A stretch of DNA of 64,000 bases from JAZKFT01 sp965246935 (GTDB lineage Bacteria; Bacteroidota; Bacteroidia; Chitinophagales; Chitinophagaceae), in assembly GCA_965246935.1 (NCBI GenBank), contig CBDFGC010000008.1:62001-126000 (forward strand). Reading direction: 5' to 3'. The notes below the pieces were generated by a model that worked only from the letters and a program-made list of their open reading frames with translations, was not told where the DNA came from and did not search any database. The position numbers were made by a program, and so were the translations under genes. This document shows, piece by piece, positions 47,989 to 56,804 of this stretch (position 1 is the stretch's first letter; the number at the start of each line of letters is the position of its first letter).

Positions 47989-48411
47989 ATCATCTCTAAA
48001 GTAAACAGATATATACCAGATTACTACGAAAATTTTTATCAGGCCTTCAATGGCTTTCTGTAGCGAATGTTATCGAACAGGTTTTTATAAAAAGAAACAC
48101 GGATTATTTTCAAGTTTGGCAAAATCAAAGCGATGTACAACCATTTCCTTATCATTTACTATCCGCCGGAAAAACATTCCTTCGCTAACAGGACAAGGTG
48201 TTTTAAACGGAAGCTGCTTTACCATAGCAGGAAATGCTTGTAAGGAACAAAGCTTAGACCGGTGCCTTCAAAGAACTAAGAAATCGCTGTGTTTGTATCC
48301 GGGTGAGTACCAAAATAGCAATACTGCTTATTGCCGGGTGTCTGTTTATTTATAGGAGTTCTACATCCATTTTGCTTTTAGGGTAAAGTCTGCCTGATTT
48401 TTATCAGCCGG
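47989..48411. other. Non-coding spacer upstream of the sigma-factor gene
   Basis: The 423 nt between the sigma-factor gene and the end of the right beta-helix gene contain only an unconvincing 101-codon frame on the + strand (48050-48355). A near-match to the Bacteroidota -7 element (TACTTTAG) lies about 40 nt before the sigma start, without a clear -33 partner. Otherwise I see nothing in it. Confidence 0.4.
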
Positions 48412-51294
48412 TTATTTATTAAAAGAAATGGTGGATATCTTATTGCCATTATTATATACTATAAAGTAGCTGCCTTTGGCAAATGCGGATACGTCAATGC
48501 CTGTTTGTGTAGAACCTGCGGCCACCTGATAGCTACTTAGCTTTTTACCATCTGCTGTGTAAATGCTTACGAAAGCGTTGGCTGTAGCCAGCGGATAAGA
48601 TAGGGTGCAATAGCTTATTACCGGGTTTGGAAATAATTGCAATTGATCGGTCACATTTGTATGCAGGAACACAGATACCGTTTTGCTATATGTAAATGCG
48701 CCGTTTTTATCTACTGATTTTAAGCGGTAAAACAGTTGCCCTTTTCCGGCATCCTTATCAGCTAATGAGTAGCTGGCTCCGTTTGCCAGATTTTTTGCTG
48801 CCACACTACTTAGGAAAGAGAAGTTTGTTCCGTCAAGGCTTTTTTCTATTACAAATTCCCTGGTATTTATTTCAGATGCCGTAGCCCAATTGAGCCGGAC
48901 GCTATTGCCAATGACAGATGCCTGAAAAGATAGAAGTTCAACCGGAAGCGTACCGCTTTGTGCCGGTGCAAATGCCACGCCTCTGAACATATTATTATTT
49001 CCGGCAGCAGCGATGTTTATAACAGCGGGTACAGTGGTGGTAATATTGCCGGTAAAGCCACTTGCATCGGTTAGCAACAGTACCTGGTTGTTGGAGGCTG
49101 CCCCTTTTACGGCAACAATCTCCGGTATACCTGAACTATTAAGCCTGGCACCCAAAGCATATATGCCACCGGTAACGCCGGTAGTAGAAGCAGGATTAAA
49201 CACACCGGCCAGTACCCAGGTAGTTCCATTCCAATAAAATTTTACCAGTCCTAAAGTAATGTCTGCACAGTAAAGTACATCGTAGCCGGTACCCAGGTAG
49301 CTGGCTGTGGCATCAACATCCAGCAATGCAAGCTGGGTATAATTGTGGCCGGATATACTTACACCAGGGAATAATACGCTGGTGCCATAATTACCACTAG
49401 CGGCTACCGGCGTTAGTGAGCCAACGGTATTATTTTGACTGTAATAAATTTGGCCACTGAAGGAAGCCAGCGACCGTACACTACCAAAAAATGCAGTTGA
49501 AGTAGTAGTAACCGGTGTACCAAAATTGAGAAAGCGGGTTGAATTGGTAGAGGCAGGTGACGTACTGACACCGGTAATATAGTATCGCAGGTTATTGCTG
49601 GTTACCGTGCTTCTAATAGTACCGTTTAAAGTAGCTGCCGAAATGCGGGTACTGTAGTCAACGGTACCATTATACGATAGCCGGACGATGATTTTATCTT
49701 TAGCCCGGTAGGTGGCCTGTGCATCTCCCGGTAGGCCTTTATAGCCGGCAACCGCCAGGTACTTTCCATCGGGTGTAAGGCTTAGCTGGCCCTCATAGGT
49801 AGTGTTATCACCGCTTAATACGAGGGTATCTGCCGTAGCAGTAACAGCACTTCCCAGTACTACATTCATAGCACCGGCACCACCGGTTGGCGTATATTCC
49901 AAAACCTGTACAGCCGTAGCATTGGCGCCTAAAGCATTCGTTCCGTCGCCTACCCGCAGCGCTGCTATATTGCCTGCGGTAAAGTTGGGAATAACAGCGG
50001 GTGTACCAGTGAACTCGTATGCACCCATATCGGGGCGGGGGCCAACGGGGCGGGCCACACCTGCTATATCTGTTGAGCTGTACAGCCCGGGCGTATTGTT
50101 GCCTGCATTAATGGCCGGACTAATATCTTTTAAATGAAAATCGGCTGTGCCATCAAAGGCAAGGTTTGTAAATTGCGGATTAGCCACTATATCATTTGAA
50201 CCCATTACGTCTGCCACACCATTATAGTAAACATTGTAGTCATAAGTTACGTTTACATTACCACTGTTAGTAGCAGCTTTGCCACCGGTACGGGCGTACA
50301 TAATATTGTTGATAATCTTATTGTCGGTACCGGTATTGGAATAAATTTCGGAATAACCTACTACGTTTCCGTTGCTGTAAGCAGTGTTGTTAATAATATC
50401 GACGTGTGCTGCTTTATAGGCATGAATGCCGGAACCGCCGTTGTAATAGCTAATATTATTTTCTACCAGCGTTCGTCCGGCATAAGCCGGTGCACCGGTT
50501 GAGCCTGTATTTACATCTATAATAATTCCGTTGCCATCACTAAGGGCAGAAATCTGCGCCCAGGGGATGGTTGTTTTGTTGCCATAACAAATATTTTTGC
50601 GGATAAACATTTTATAGCCAGTAACCGTATCAATGCTAATAGGGTCGAGGATGCTGATGCCGCTGGTGGCATACATGGTGTACCACGAATTGTTATAGAT
50701 GAGGTTGTTCTCTATGGTAATGTAATCGCAATGCCCGCCGCCAACACCGGCTGCCGGAAAATCATGCACCTTACAATTTCGTACAGTTACGTGATGTGGA
50801 TTGCCTGCGGTACCAATGGAAAGGCAATTGGTATTAAAGTTTGCCTGTGGCCCTATGGTACCACTTTTATAATCCTGGTAAGCCTGGTAAGCCTGGGCAT
50901 AGGTAATATTAGCATTGTTGCCCATAAATTCAAGCCCATCCACTACAATGTATGAAGCATTAATAACACAGGCATTCCAAACATTGCCGGAAGCAGTAAT
51001 GAGGGGATTATGGCCTGCATAGTTTTTAAAGGTAATGTACTGCCCTGCTACACCTGAACGAGTCTGCTGAAATACAGGGTTATTGGTACTGTTGTACGTA
51101 CCATTCATAATAAAAACGGTATCACCGGGGTTGGTAAGGTTGGCGGCGTACTGGATAGTGGCAAATGGCTGGCCTACTGTACCACTGTAGCCATTATTAC
51201 CCGTTAATGCAGATACATAATAATTGGTAGCAAATGCCCCTGTTGAAAGAAGGCTTAGCACCAGTAATAAAGTATTTCTGAGATTTTTTTTCAT
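48412..51294 (-). CDS. Secreted right-handed beta-helix protein with type A T9SS signal (paralogue)
   Basis: A 960-residue extracellular protein from ATG 51294 (MKKNLRNTLLLVLSLLS), chosen because a signal peptide starts there; the open frame extends 39 codons further. The layout equals that of the protein at 32681-35668: parallel beta-helix (about 25-420, ending DMGAYEFTG), propeller-like beta domain with GKYLAVAGY, a FnIII-like region, and a T9SS sorting domain (LFPNPVISYCTLSYP, DVSAFAKGSYFIVYNN). It lies upstream of the sigma gene, so it may be controlled separately. Both paralogues are likely surface-anchored carbohydrate-active or binding proteins. Confidence 0.85.
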   Translation of the reverse strand: MKKNLRNTLLLVLSLLSTGAFATNYYVSALTGNNGYSGTVGQPFATIQYAANLTNPGDTVFIMNGTYNSTNNPVFQQTRSGVAGQYITFKNYAGHNPLITASGNVWNACVINASYIVVDGLEFMGNNANITYAQAYQAYQDYKSGTIGPQANFNTNCLSIGTAGNPHHVTVRNCKVHDFPAAGVGGGHCDYITIENNLIYNNSWYTMYATSGISILDPISIDTVTGYKMFIRKNICYGNKTTIPWAQISALSDGNGIIIDVNTGSTGAPAYAGRTLVENNISYYNGGSGIHAYKAAHVDIINNTAYSNGNVVGYSEIYSNTGTDNKIINNIMYARTGGKAATNSGNVNVTYDYNVYYNGVADVMGSNDIVANPQFTNLAFDGTADFHLKDISPAINAGNNTPGLYSSTDIAGVARPVGPRPDMGAYEFTGTPAVIPNFTAGNIAALRVGDGTNALGANATAVQVLEYTPTGGAGAMNVVLGSAVTATADTLVLSGDNTTYEGQLSLTPDGKYLAVAGYKGLPGDAQATYRAKDKIIVRLSYNGTVDYSTRISAATLNGTIRSTVTSNNLRYYITGVSTSPASTNSTRFLNFGTPVTTTSTAFFGSVRSLASFSGQIYYSQNNTVGSLTPVAASGNYGTSVLFPGVSISGHNYTQLALLDVDATASYLGTGYDVLYCADITLGLVKFYWNGTTWVLAGVFNPASTTGVTGGIYALGARLNSSGIPEIVAVKGAASNNQVLLLTDASGFTGNITTTVPAVINIAAAGNNNMFRGVAFAPAQSGTLPVELLSFQASVIGNSVRLNWATASEINTREFVIEKSLDGTNFSFLSSVAAKNLANGASYSLADKDAGKGQLFYRLKSVDKNGAFTYSKTVSVFLHTNVTDQLQLFPNPVISYCTLSYPLATANAFVSIYTADGKKLSSYQVAAGSTQTGIDVSAFAKGSYFIVYNNGNKISTISFNK

Positions 51295-51744
51295 GTGGCC
51301 GTCTGTTAGCATTTGTATCGTTAAAGTAAGTATTAGTGTTCCGGAGCATGGTAATACAACCCAAAAACCATGTAGGAGTACCTCGGACAGTTTATTTAAA
51401 TGCACTTGCAACTACCGACAGCTAATATGCTTTTATGATAGCAAACCAAAATCGTTATTCATTATTATTGAATAGTGATTTTATAATGACAAACGTAGAG
51501 AAAATTTTTTAAACAGACATAATCTTTTTTCATCCATTTACAGACCGGCTCTGATTATATGTGTCTGCCTGGTTTGTCATCTGGCTATAAATTCTCAGAT
51601 TTAATGGTTTCACTACTCTCTACAGTAATGCTCTACAACTTTTTAGAGGCTACTTTCTAAATTTTTTGTATGAATCTAATTCCATAATATTGAACGCTGA
51701 TTTCTGCTAAGTACGCGAACAAAATTAGATGAGGTTAATTGCAG

Positions 51745-51837
51745 GTCATTGCGTCCGCCTAGGCGGATGCCCGTGGCAATCCCACAAAAATCAGGAAGAT
51801 TGCTTCATCGGGCATCCTCCTAGGCGGACGCAATGAC
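51745..51837. repeat. GTCATTGCG...CGCAATGAC repeat, right copy
   Basis: Complementary ends of 9 nt with an inner palindrome CCGCCTAGGCGG. The left half of this copy is the reverse complement of the right half of the copy at 27414-27505, so the two are inverted relative to each other across the SusCD part of the locus. The rest of 51295-51891 (upstream of the beta-helix gene and of the IclR gene) shows no gene. Confidence 0.75.
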
Positions 51838-51891
51838 GGGAGTATTAATCTAAACTAATTCTGCCCAAATACTTAAGTAAAAATTTTTTAT

Positions 51892-52626
51892 ATGATACAG
51901 GTAATTGAACGGGCTTTAAGTATTCTTGAATTTGTAGCAGGGCATGGTAAAGAGCCGGTCCGGTTGATACAGATTGCCGAAAACGCTGGTCTCAGCCAGC
52001 CTACTACTGCCAATATTGTAAAAACCCTGGTAGATAAAAATTACCTGGAGCAGGCTGGCCGTACAATCGGGTACCGACTGGGTATTGCTGCATATCAGTT
52101 ATCCGAAAATCCGTCTTTTGACCAGGATTTGATCGCCGCTTCTAAAGAGCCGATGGAAAAACTAACGCAGCAACTAAATGAAACGTCGCTCTTAGCTGTT
52201 ATCCGCAATAACAAACGCGTAATTCTGCGGTTAGAGGAATGTGACCAGGTGCTGCTGGTAAAAACGGCAATGGTAGCAGATTTGTATGATACCTCAACCG
52301 GCCGTCTGCTAATGGCATACCTGCCCCCAAAACAACTGGATGCACTACTTAAAGCTATTGGTCTACCTTCTAAAAAAATATGGCCGGGGGCCGAAACAAA
52401 AGAAGGATTAGACCGCTCACTGGAACAAATCAGAAAGGATGAGTTTGTTCAAACCTTATCGAAATACCATACCGTGGGCTTTGCCGTTCCTATCTATAAA
52501 GCCGGTAAGGTAATAGCAGCTATCAGCATTTTTGTACCCGAAAGTCGCTATACCGATTTGCATAAAGAAAAAATTTCCAGATCCATTTCGAATGCAGCAA
52601 GGGCTATCAGTAAAGCCTTGAAGTAA
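51892..52626 (+). CDS. IclR-family transcriptional regulator
   Basis: A 244-residue regulator. The N-terminal winged helix-turn-helix (residues 1-60: IQIAENAGLSQPTTANIVKTL, then NYLEQAG) is followed by the IclR effector-binding domain (about 80-240: DTSTGRLLMAYLPP, HTVGFAVPIYKAGKVIAAISIF). IclR proteins often sense sugar-acid intermediates such as 2-keto-3-deoxygluconate. Divergent from the polysaccharide locus and in a genome region with uxuA, a KdgR-like role in uronate use is plausible, but no operator was seen. A + strand start after the right-hand GTCATTGCG repeat leaves 54 nt for its promoter. Confidence 0.9.
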   Translation: MIQVIERALSILEFVAGHGKEPVRLIQIAENAGLSQPTTANIVKTLVDKNYLEQAGRTIGYRLGIAAYQLSENPSFDQDLIAASKEPMEKLTQQLNETSLLAVIRNNKRVILRLEECDQVLLVKTAMVADLYDTSTGRLLMAYLPPKQLDALLKAIGLPSKKIWPGAETKEGLDRSLEQIRKDEFVQTLSKYHTVGFAVPIYKAGKVIAAISIFVPESRYTDLHKEKISRSISNAARAISKALK

Positions 52627-53025
52627 AATGCCTTAATAAATGCTATTTGAAAGCAGAAACCGGAAATACCTACCGGCAGGCAGGTCAGAATAAATTTTTA
52701 ATCTATGAATAAATCAGGAACTTCGGTCACTAAACGGGCATTTTTCAATTTCCACCATCGGCAATACTTGATCGTTGGCAAAAATTGAACAAGACCATTA
52801 TGAGGAAAAGTTTCTTCTTGATATTATTGACAGTATATTCTTAGAAAAGTTATCCAAATAACCTGAACATTTCCATCAATCTGGCCTGGTGCCTCCAAAC
52901 CTCCCGACCTATCGGTACGGGACAGGCTCTAAAGGGGGCTTTTGGACACTTTCAAACTTCATAGAAACTTCAAAATACTCGTAGTTATCACTAATTTTTC
53001 AGGTAAAAACGAGTTCCTTCTTTAT

Positions 53026-53237
53026 GCAATGTCATTAAGATAAGGATTGATGTAGCAGTTATGCGCCGTAGGTGCAACCTGTTTGTAGAAGATAGACATC
53101 CTTGATGTTGGTGCATGCCACGTAGTGGCTACCTGATCAGAGAAGACGGGTAGCCACTACGTGGCAATGATTCCCTTTGCCTCTTTGTTTGCTACAAACA
53201 GAAAGCCCCCGGATGGGGCTTATCTTAATGACATTGC
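53026..53237. repeat. 212-bp palindromic MITE-like element with perfect 19-bp inverted ends
   Basis: The ends GCAATGTCATTAAGATAAG (53026-53044) and its exact complement (53219-53237) form terminal inverted repeats. Nested inside are CTGTTTGTAG (53079-53088) with CTACAAACAG (53192-53201), and an 18-nt perfect pair (53116-53133 with 53149-53166) of type TGCCACGTAGTGGCTACC. It has no coding capacity, and no target-site duplication was obvious. The rest of 52627-53303 holds only short repeats such as CCTCCCGACC; I see no gene. Confidence 0.75.
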
Positions 53238-53303
53238 CCTAAAGGGGTTAGGGGCAACCAACGCCGAATAAAATCCTGCTTCAATTGTACAAGTTATTTT
53301 GGA

Positions 53304-54107
53304 TTGACTTCCTGGAGTCAACAAAATATTGAGAATTATACGAAAGAAATGTATGACGAAGCACAAAAGCTTACAACATCAGAACTTCTAACCAAAAATT
53401 TGAATGATAAAAGTTGGAGTGCTGTTTTCTTGACGTTAAACGCTTCAATAAATAACTATTCAAAAGATAGTATTTATTTAAAAGAGCTTGCCAATCAAGT
53501 AGCTAACGATAAAGAAATTAAATTGGAAGGAACCAGCAGGTTAATCATTTGGGATAGAATAATTAGTGGTGATATCCTATTTGAAGGAAAAGGTTTAGTC
53601 TTTGACAATGATTTATTCAAAGTTGGAGGAAGGGCAAATCAAATTCTTCAAAGCCTAACGAACAAAAATTTTGGTTTTGTATCTATTCACTCAACTGCAA
53701 AAGAACTTGAGGAACTAAAAAGTAAATGGTTAAATTTCTTGTCAAATACATCTGTTGAAGAATATTTACCTATTAAATACAAAAATTCGAAAATTCCAGA
53801 AATAAGCAGCTTAACTGCTATTCAAGCTCTGATTATTTCGTTGCAGGATAATTCAAAAAAAAAAAGGAGATCACAAAAAAACTGTCTGAAGAAAGTTTAC
53901 AATTTGGATACAATGCCAAAAGAAAAGGGTTCATCAGCGAGTTATTGTAACCCCGACACATATACATCTTCATATCTGGCAATGTTATTTGGAGACAAAA
54001 AATTTGATGAGACTAAGGACGCAAAGTGGTGGGAAAATTTTTGGGACACAAACCGCAACAAATTAGTTTGGAACAATGAAAGTGGAATTTATGAAGTAAA
54101 AAATTAA
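53304..54107 (+). CDS. Hypothetical protein, first gene of the cassette-like island
   Basis: A 267-residue protein with no recognised family, AT-rich, possibly lacking its true N-terminus: the first start is TTG and the open frame continues upstream to 53271 without ATG, while ATG 53349 is another option. The middle is mixed helix and strand (SAVFLTLNASINNY, EGTSRLIIWDRIISGDILFEGKG). Near residue 185 an 11-A homopolymer (53855-53865) encodes a lysine run and could be a frameshift site. The C-terminal KWWENFWDTNRNKLVWN is tryptophan-rich. No signal peptide is visible. Function unknown. Confidence 0.55.
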   Translation: MTSWSQQNIENYTKEMYDEAQKLTTSELLTKNLNDKSWSAVFLTLNASINNYSKDSIYLKELANQVANDKEIKLEGTSRLIIWDRIISGDILFEGKGLVFDNDLFKVGGRANQILQSLTNKNFGFVSIHSTAKELEELKSKWLNFLSNTSVEEYLPIKYKNSKIPEISSLTAIQALIISLQDNSKKKRRSQKNCLKKVYNLDTMPKEKGSSASYCNPDTYTSSYLAMLFGDKKFDETKDAKWWENFWDTNRNKLVWNNESGIYEVKN

Positions 54108-54348
54108 CTTCTGTCAACAAAAGTATTAGTAAAAGCAGGGTTGGACAATGTAACATCATCTATGTGCTACCATCAGCAGTAGTTTGGGCTTTAAGTTCAA
54201 TTTTCAGCTTTAGTTCTTAACTTCAACAAGCTATTTTCGATTGGGTATTTTTACCAGGCTGGACGAACAATAAATTCCCTGCTTTTGTAAATACTCGGAC
54301 GTTAGCGGTTATTTTATGACAGACAAATACCTCAACAAAGGCATACAT

Positions 54349-54813
54349 ATGAAAAAAAAATTAAGTCACAAAGCAGCAATACCAAATCCCACCCTTAACC
54401 CTCTAAAAACATTAATTGGAGAATGGAAAGCTGTAGGAACGCATCCTCTCGTTCCTCATACTACACTTCACGGGCACTCTTCCTTTAATTGGATTGAGGG
54501 AGGCGCTTTTATAATTTGGCACTCAGACATTGACAAAGAAGGATTTCCAGGCGGAATTGCAATTTTTGGAAGTGATGACGCTACCGGAGAATATTTTATG
54601 CTTTATTTTGACGAGCGAAAAGTATCAAGGAAATATGAGGTGTCTTTTCAGGACAACATTGTGAAATGGTGGAGAAATGCGCCGAACTTTTCACAACGAT
54701 ATACCTGGACATTCGCTGACAATGGTAACTCAATCATTGGAAAGGGAGAGTTGTCCAAAGACGGCAAGACCTGGGAAGAAGATTTGGAATTAACTTATAC
54801 TCGTGTAAAATAA
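54349..54813 (+). CDS. DUF1579/nitrobindin-like beta-barrel protein
   Basis: A 154-residue protein from ATG 54349 (MKKKLSHK), preferred over an upstream ATG lying in spacer sequence. Predicted strands dominate: LIGEWKAVGTHPL, TTLHGHSSFNWIEGGAFIIWHSD, GGIAIFGSDDATGEYFMLYFDERKVSRKYEV, KGELSKDGKTWEEDLELTYTRV. This is the layout of small lipocalin-like DUF1579 proteins, whose role is mostly unknown; some relatives bind haem or small ligands. It is cytoplasmic by prediction, an isolated + strand gene flanked on both sides by non-coding spacers. Confidence 0.6.
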   Translation: MKKKLSHKAAIPNPTLNPLKTLIGEWKAVGTHPLVPHTTLHGHSSFNWIEGGAFIIWHSDIDKEGFPGGIAIFGSDDATGEYFMLYFDERKVSRKYEVSFQDNIVKWWRNAPNFSQRYTWTFADNGNSIIGKGELSKDGKTWEEDLELTYTRVK

Positions 54814-54880
54814 AAATACAGCGGCACCTTCTACGGCAGACAGAACTTTTAACATGACAGCTTTTATCGGACAAAAACAA

Positions 54881-55021
54881 CGAACCGCTAACAGGCAGTT
54901 TAGTAATATGGCGGAGCGACGAATATATCCTCAGCTTTTGTAATTTTAATCAGCAGCAGTGACGAACGGACGATTTTCAAATACCGCCACGTCGTCAAGC
55001 CGGAACGTTATGCGGCAGCTT
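54881..55021 (+). repeat. Cassette spacer 1
   Basis: Non-coding spacer sharing two blocks with spacer 2: TATGGCGGAGCGA (about 54907-54919) and GACGATTTTCAA (54969-54980), the latter followed by CGTCAAGCCGG and CGTTATGCGGC. CCGCTAAC near its left edge and GTTATGCGG near its right edge are roughly complementary, as in recombination sites with paired ends. It does not match the standard attC consensus. Confidence 0.6.
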
Positions 55022-55057
55022 AAAAGACGACACAACATAAAAAAACAGAACGGTAAA

Positions 55058-55606
55058 ATGAATAAACTAATGCTAACAATTGCAATTGCAATAATTTTTA
55101 TAAGTTGCAATCAGGCAAGTAAAACAAATAAACAAACAAACAAAATGGACAACCAAAAAAACGAAGCAACAAACACAACTTCAATTAAGGATACAACCCC
55201 TAAGGTAACCGGAATTGGTGGAATTTTCTTTTATTCAGAAAATCTGAAGGAAACGAAAGAATGGTACACCAAAAATTTAGGGATTGAAATAAATGATTGG
55301 GGTTCTTCAAGTTTTGAATCCAGAAACGTTAATAGACCTGACGAGATAAATTCTCTTCAATGGAAACCTTTCAAAAAAGGGGATGAATATTTTTCCCCAT
55401 CCAAAAAGGATTTTATGATTAACTACCAGGTTCAGAATATTGAAGGACTTATAAACAAACTCAAAGAAAACGGAGTAACTATACTTGACAGTATTGCAAC
55501 TTACGACTTCGGAAAATTTGTACATATTATGGACACAGAAGGTAACAAAATAGAATTATGGGAGCCAATCGACGCTGACCAAAATGACGGTAAAACAACA
55601 AAATAA
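55058..55606 (+). CDS. VOC-fold (glyoxalase-like) lipoprotein
   Basis: A 182-residue lipoprotein from ATG 55058 (MNKLMLTIAIAIIFISC, lipobox FISC). The earlier in-frame ATG 54959 lies in repeat sequence and is rejected. A Lys/Asn/Thr-rich linker (about 18-50) precedes a VOC domain: GIGGIFFYSENLKETKEWYTKNLG, GLINKLKENGV, KFVHIMDTEGNKIELWEP, with the Glu of IELWEP a typical metal ligand. Most VOC proteins are cytoplasmic glyoxalases or resistance proteins; export as a lipoprotein is unusual. Substrate unknown. It is bracketed by spacers 1 and 2. Confidence 0.8.
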   Translation: MNKLMLTIAIAIIFISCNQASKTNKQTNKMDNQKNEATNTTSIKDTTPKVTGIGGIFFYSENLKETKEWYTKNLGIEINDWGSSSFESRNVNRPDEINSLQWKPFKKGDEYFSPSKKDFMINYQVQNIEGLINKLKENGVTILDSIATYDFGKFVHIMDTEGNKIELWEPIDADQNDGKTTK

Positions 55607-55656
55607 AATAATGGAATAGTTTAATGCAAATGGATGGAAAAGAAGGTTGATTATAT

Positions 55657-55862
55657 AATAGGCGGCTTGGTTATATGGCGGAGCGAAGAGTATATTCTCA
55701 TTCGCCACAGCGAATTGCTAATCGGTTTCAGTTTCAGGCAACGAATAACGCCGGGCAACAGAACAAATAATGAATTTTATTTATAAATTAAGCAGCGGTT
55801 ACGGGTTGACGATTTTCAAGTATCGTTGCATTGCCAAGCCGTGACCATTAGTGGCAAGTTTG
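55657..55862 (+). repeat. Cassette spacer 2
   Basis: A 206-nt non-coding spacer with TATGGCGGAGCGA (about 55673) and TTGACGATTTTCAA (about 55806), then TTGCCAAGCCG, the same blocks in the same order as spacer 1. Between them is extra AT-rich sequence absent from spacer 1. It lies between the VOC lipoprotein and the broken nitrilase gene. Confidence 0.6.
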
Positions 55863-55902
55863 ACCCGATACTATTAAAACAACTGAACACACATAAACCC
55901 CT

Positions 55903-56630
55903 ATGGCGACAAAAGTTGCTACTTGCCAAGTTCCGGACATTAGAGAAAATGTTGAGGCTTCAATTTCGTGGATTCAAAGATTTACAAAACAGGCAGAAGA
56001 AAAGGGCGTTTCGTTAATTTGTTTTCCAGAATGTTTTTTGCAAGGTTATTTGACAGGCGAACAATTAGCAAAAAAGTATGCAGTTAATTTGACATCAGCG
56101 ACATTTAAAACAATACTTCAACGACTGACAAAATACAATCCAGTAATTGTTTTTGGACTAATTGAGGAAGGCAATGGAAATTTATTTAATACAGCAGTAG
56201 TAATAAAAAACGGTGGACTGATTGGCAGATACCGTAAGACACATCTCTTAGAAGGTGAACGAATATTTAAAGCAGGTTCTGAATATCCTGTCTTTCAAAT
56301 CAACGATTTTAAATTTGGAATAAATATCTGTTACGATACCCAATTTTCAGAAGCATCCGAAAATGTTGCCAGGCAAGGGGCTACTTTAATACTTTGTCCC
56401 TGCAAATAATATGATGCGGTACGAAAACGGCAGAGAAATATAAACATTTGCATCACAAAATGCGTATTGAACGTGTAGTTGAAAACAAGATTTGGATGAT
56501 GTCTGCCGATATTACAGGTGAAAAAGATGGACGGATTTCCTATGGTCCGACTTCCGCTATAAATCCTGACGGACAGGTTGTTTGTCAGGTTCCGCTAATG
56601 GAAACGGGAATGATAATGGTGGACATATGA
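55903..56630 (+). pseudogene. Frameshifted nitrilase-superfamily (carbon-nitrogen hydrolase) gene
   Basis: The first part (55903-56409) has the catalytic triad: Glu43 in CFPECFLQGY, Lys112 in RYRKTHLLEGE, Cys143 in NICYDTQFSE. It stops in a TAA at 56407-56409. The second part (from about 56448) continues LHHKMRIERVVENKIWMMSADITG. Two single-base insertions, one at about 56403 (in TGCAAATAAT) and one near 56429 (ACGGCAG), restore one reading frame, so the gene is interrupted by two closely spaced frameshifts. Intact relatives hydrolyse amides or nitriles in the cytoplasm. It is an assembly error or a dead gene; raw reads decide. Confidence 0.8.
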
Positions 56631-56804
56631 ACTACGCACAAAATGAAAGCCAACCTATAGTAGAGGTCGAAAACATATAATAATTGATCACCGTATATTT
56701 CAGGTGCGTGTTTTCATACACCTTTTTGTTAAATACTTCAGATAATATAAACAGGCTATTTTACCCCTCATATTGCTTTTCTATTTTGGTGCATCGTATG
56801 AAAA

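Noticed and set aside
48050..48355. 101-codon open frame on the + strand upstream of the sigma-factor gene
   Set aside because: Low-quality composition, no domain, opposite orientation to both neighbours and no start signal.
53026..53237. Insertion sequence
   Set aside because: Terminal repeats are present but there is no transposase frame inside or beside the element.
54881..55862. Classical attC sites of an integron
   Set aside because: The paired ends do not match the GTTRRRY / RYYYAAC consensus and no integrase gene is in the window; kept only as a cassette-like hypothesis.
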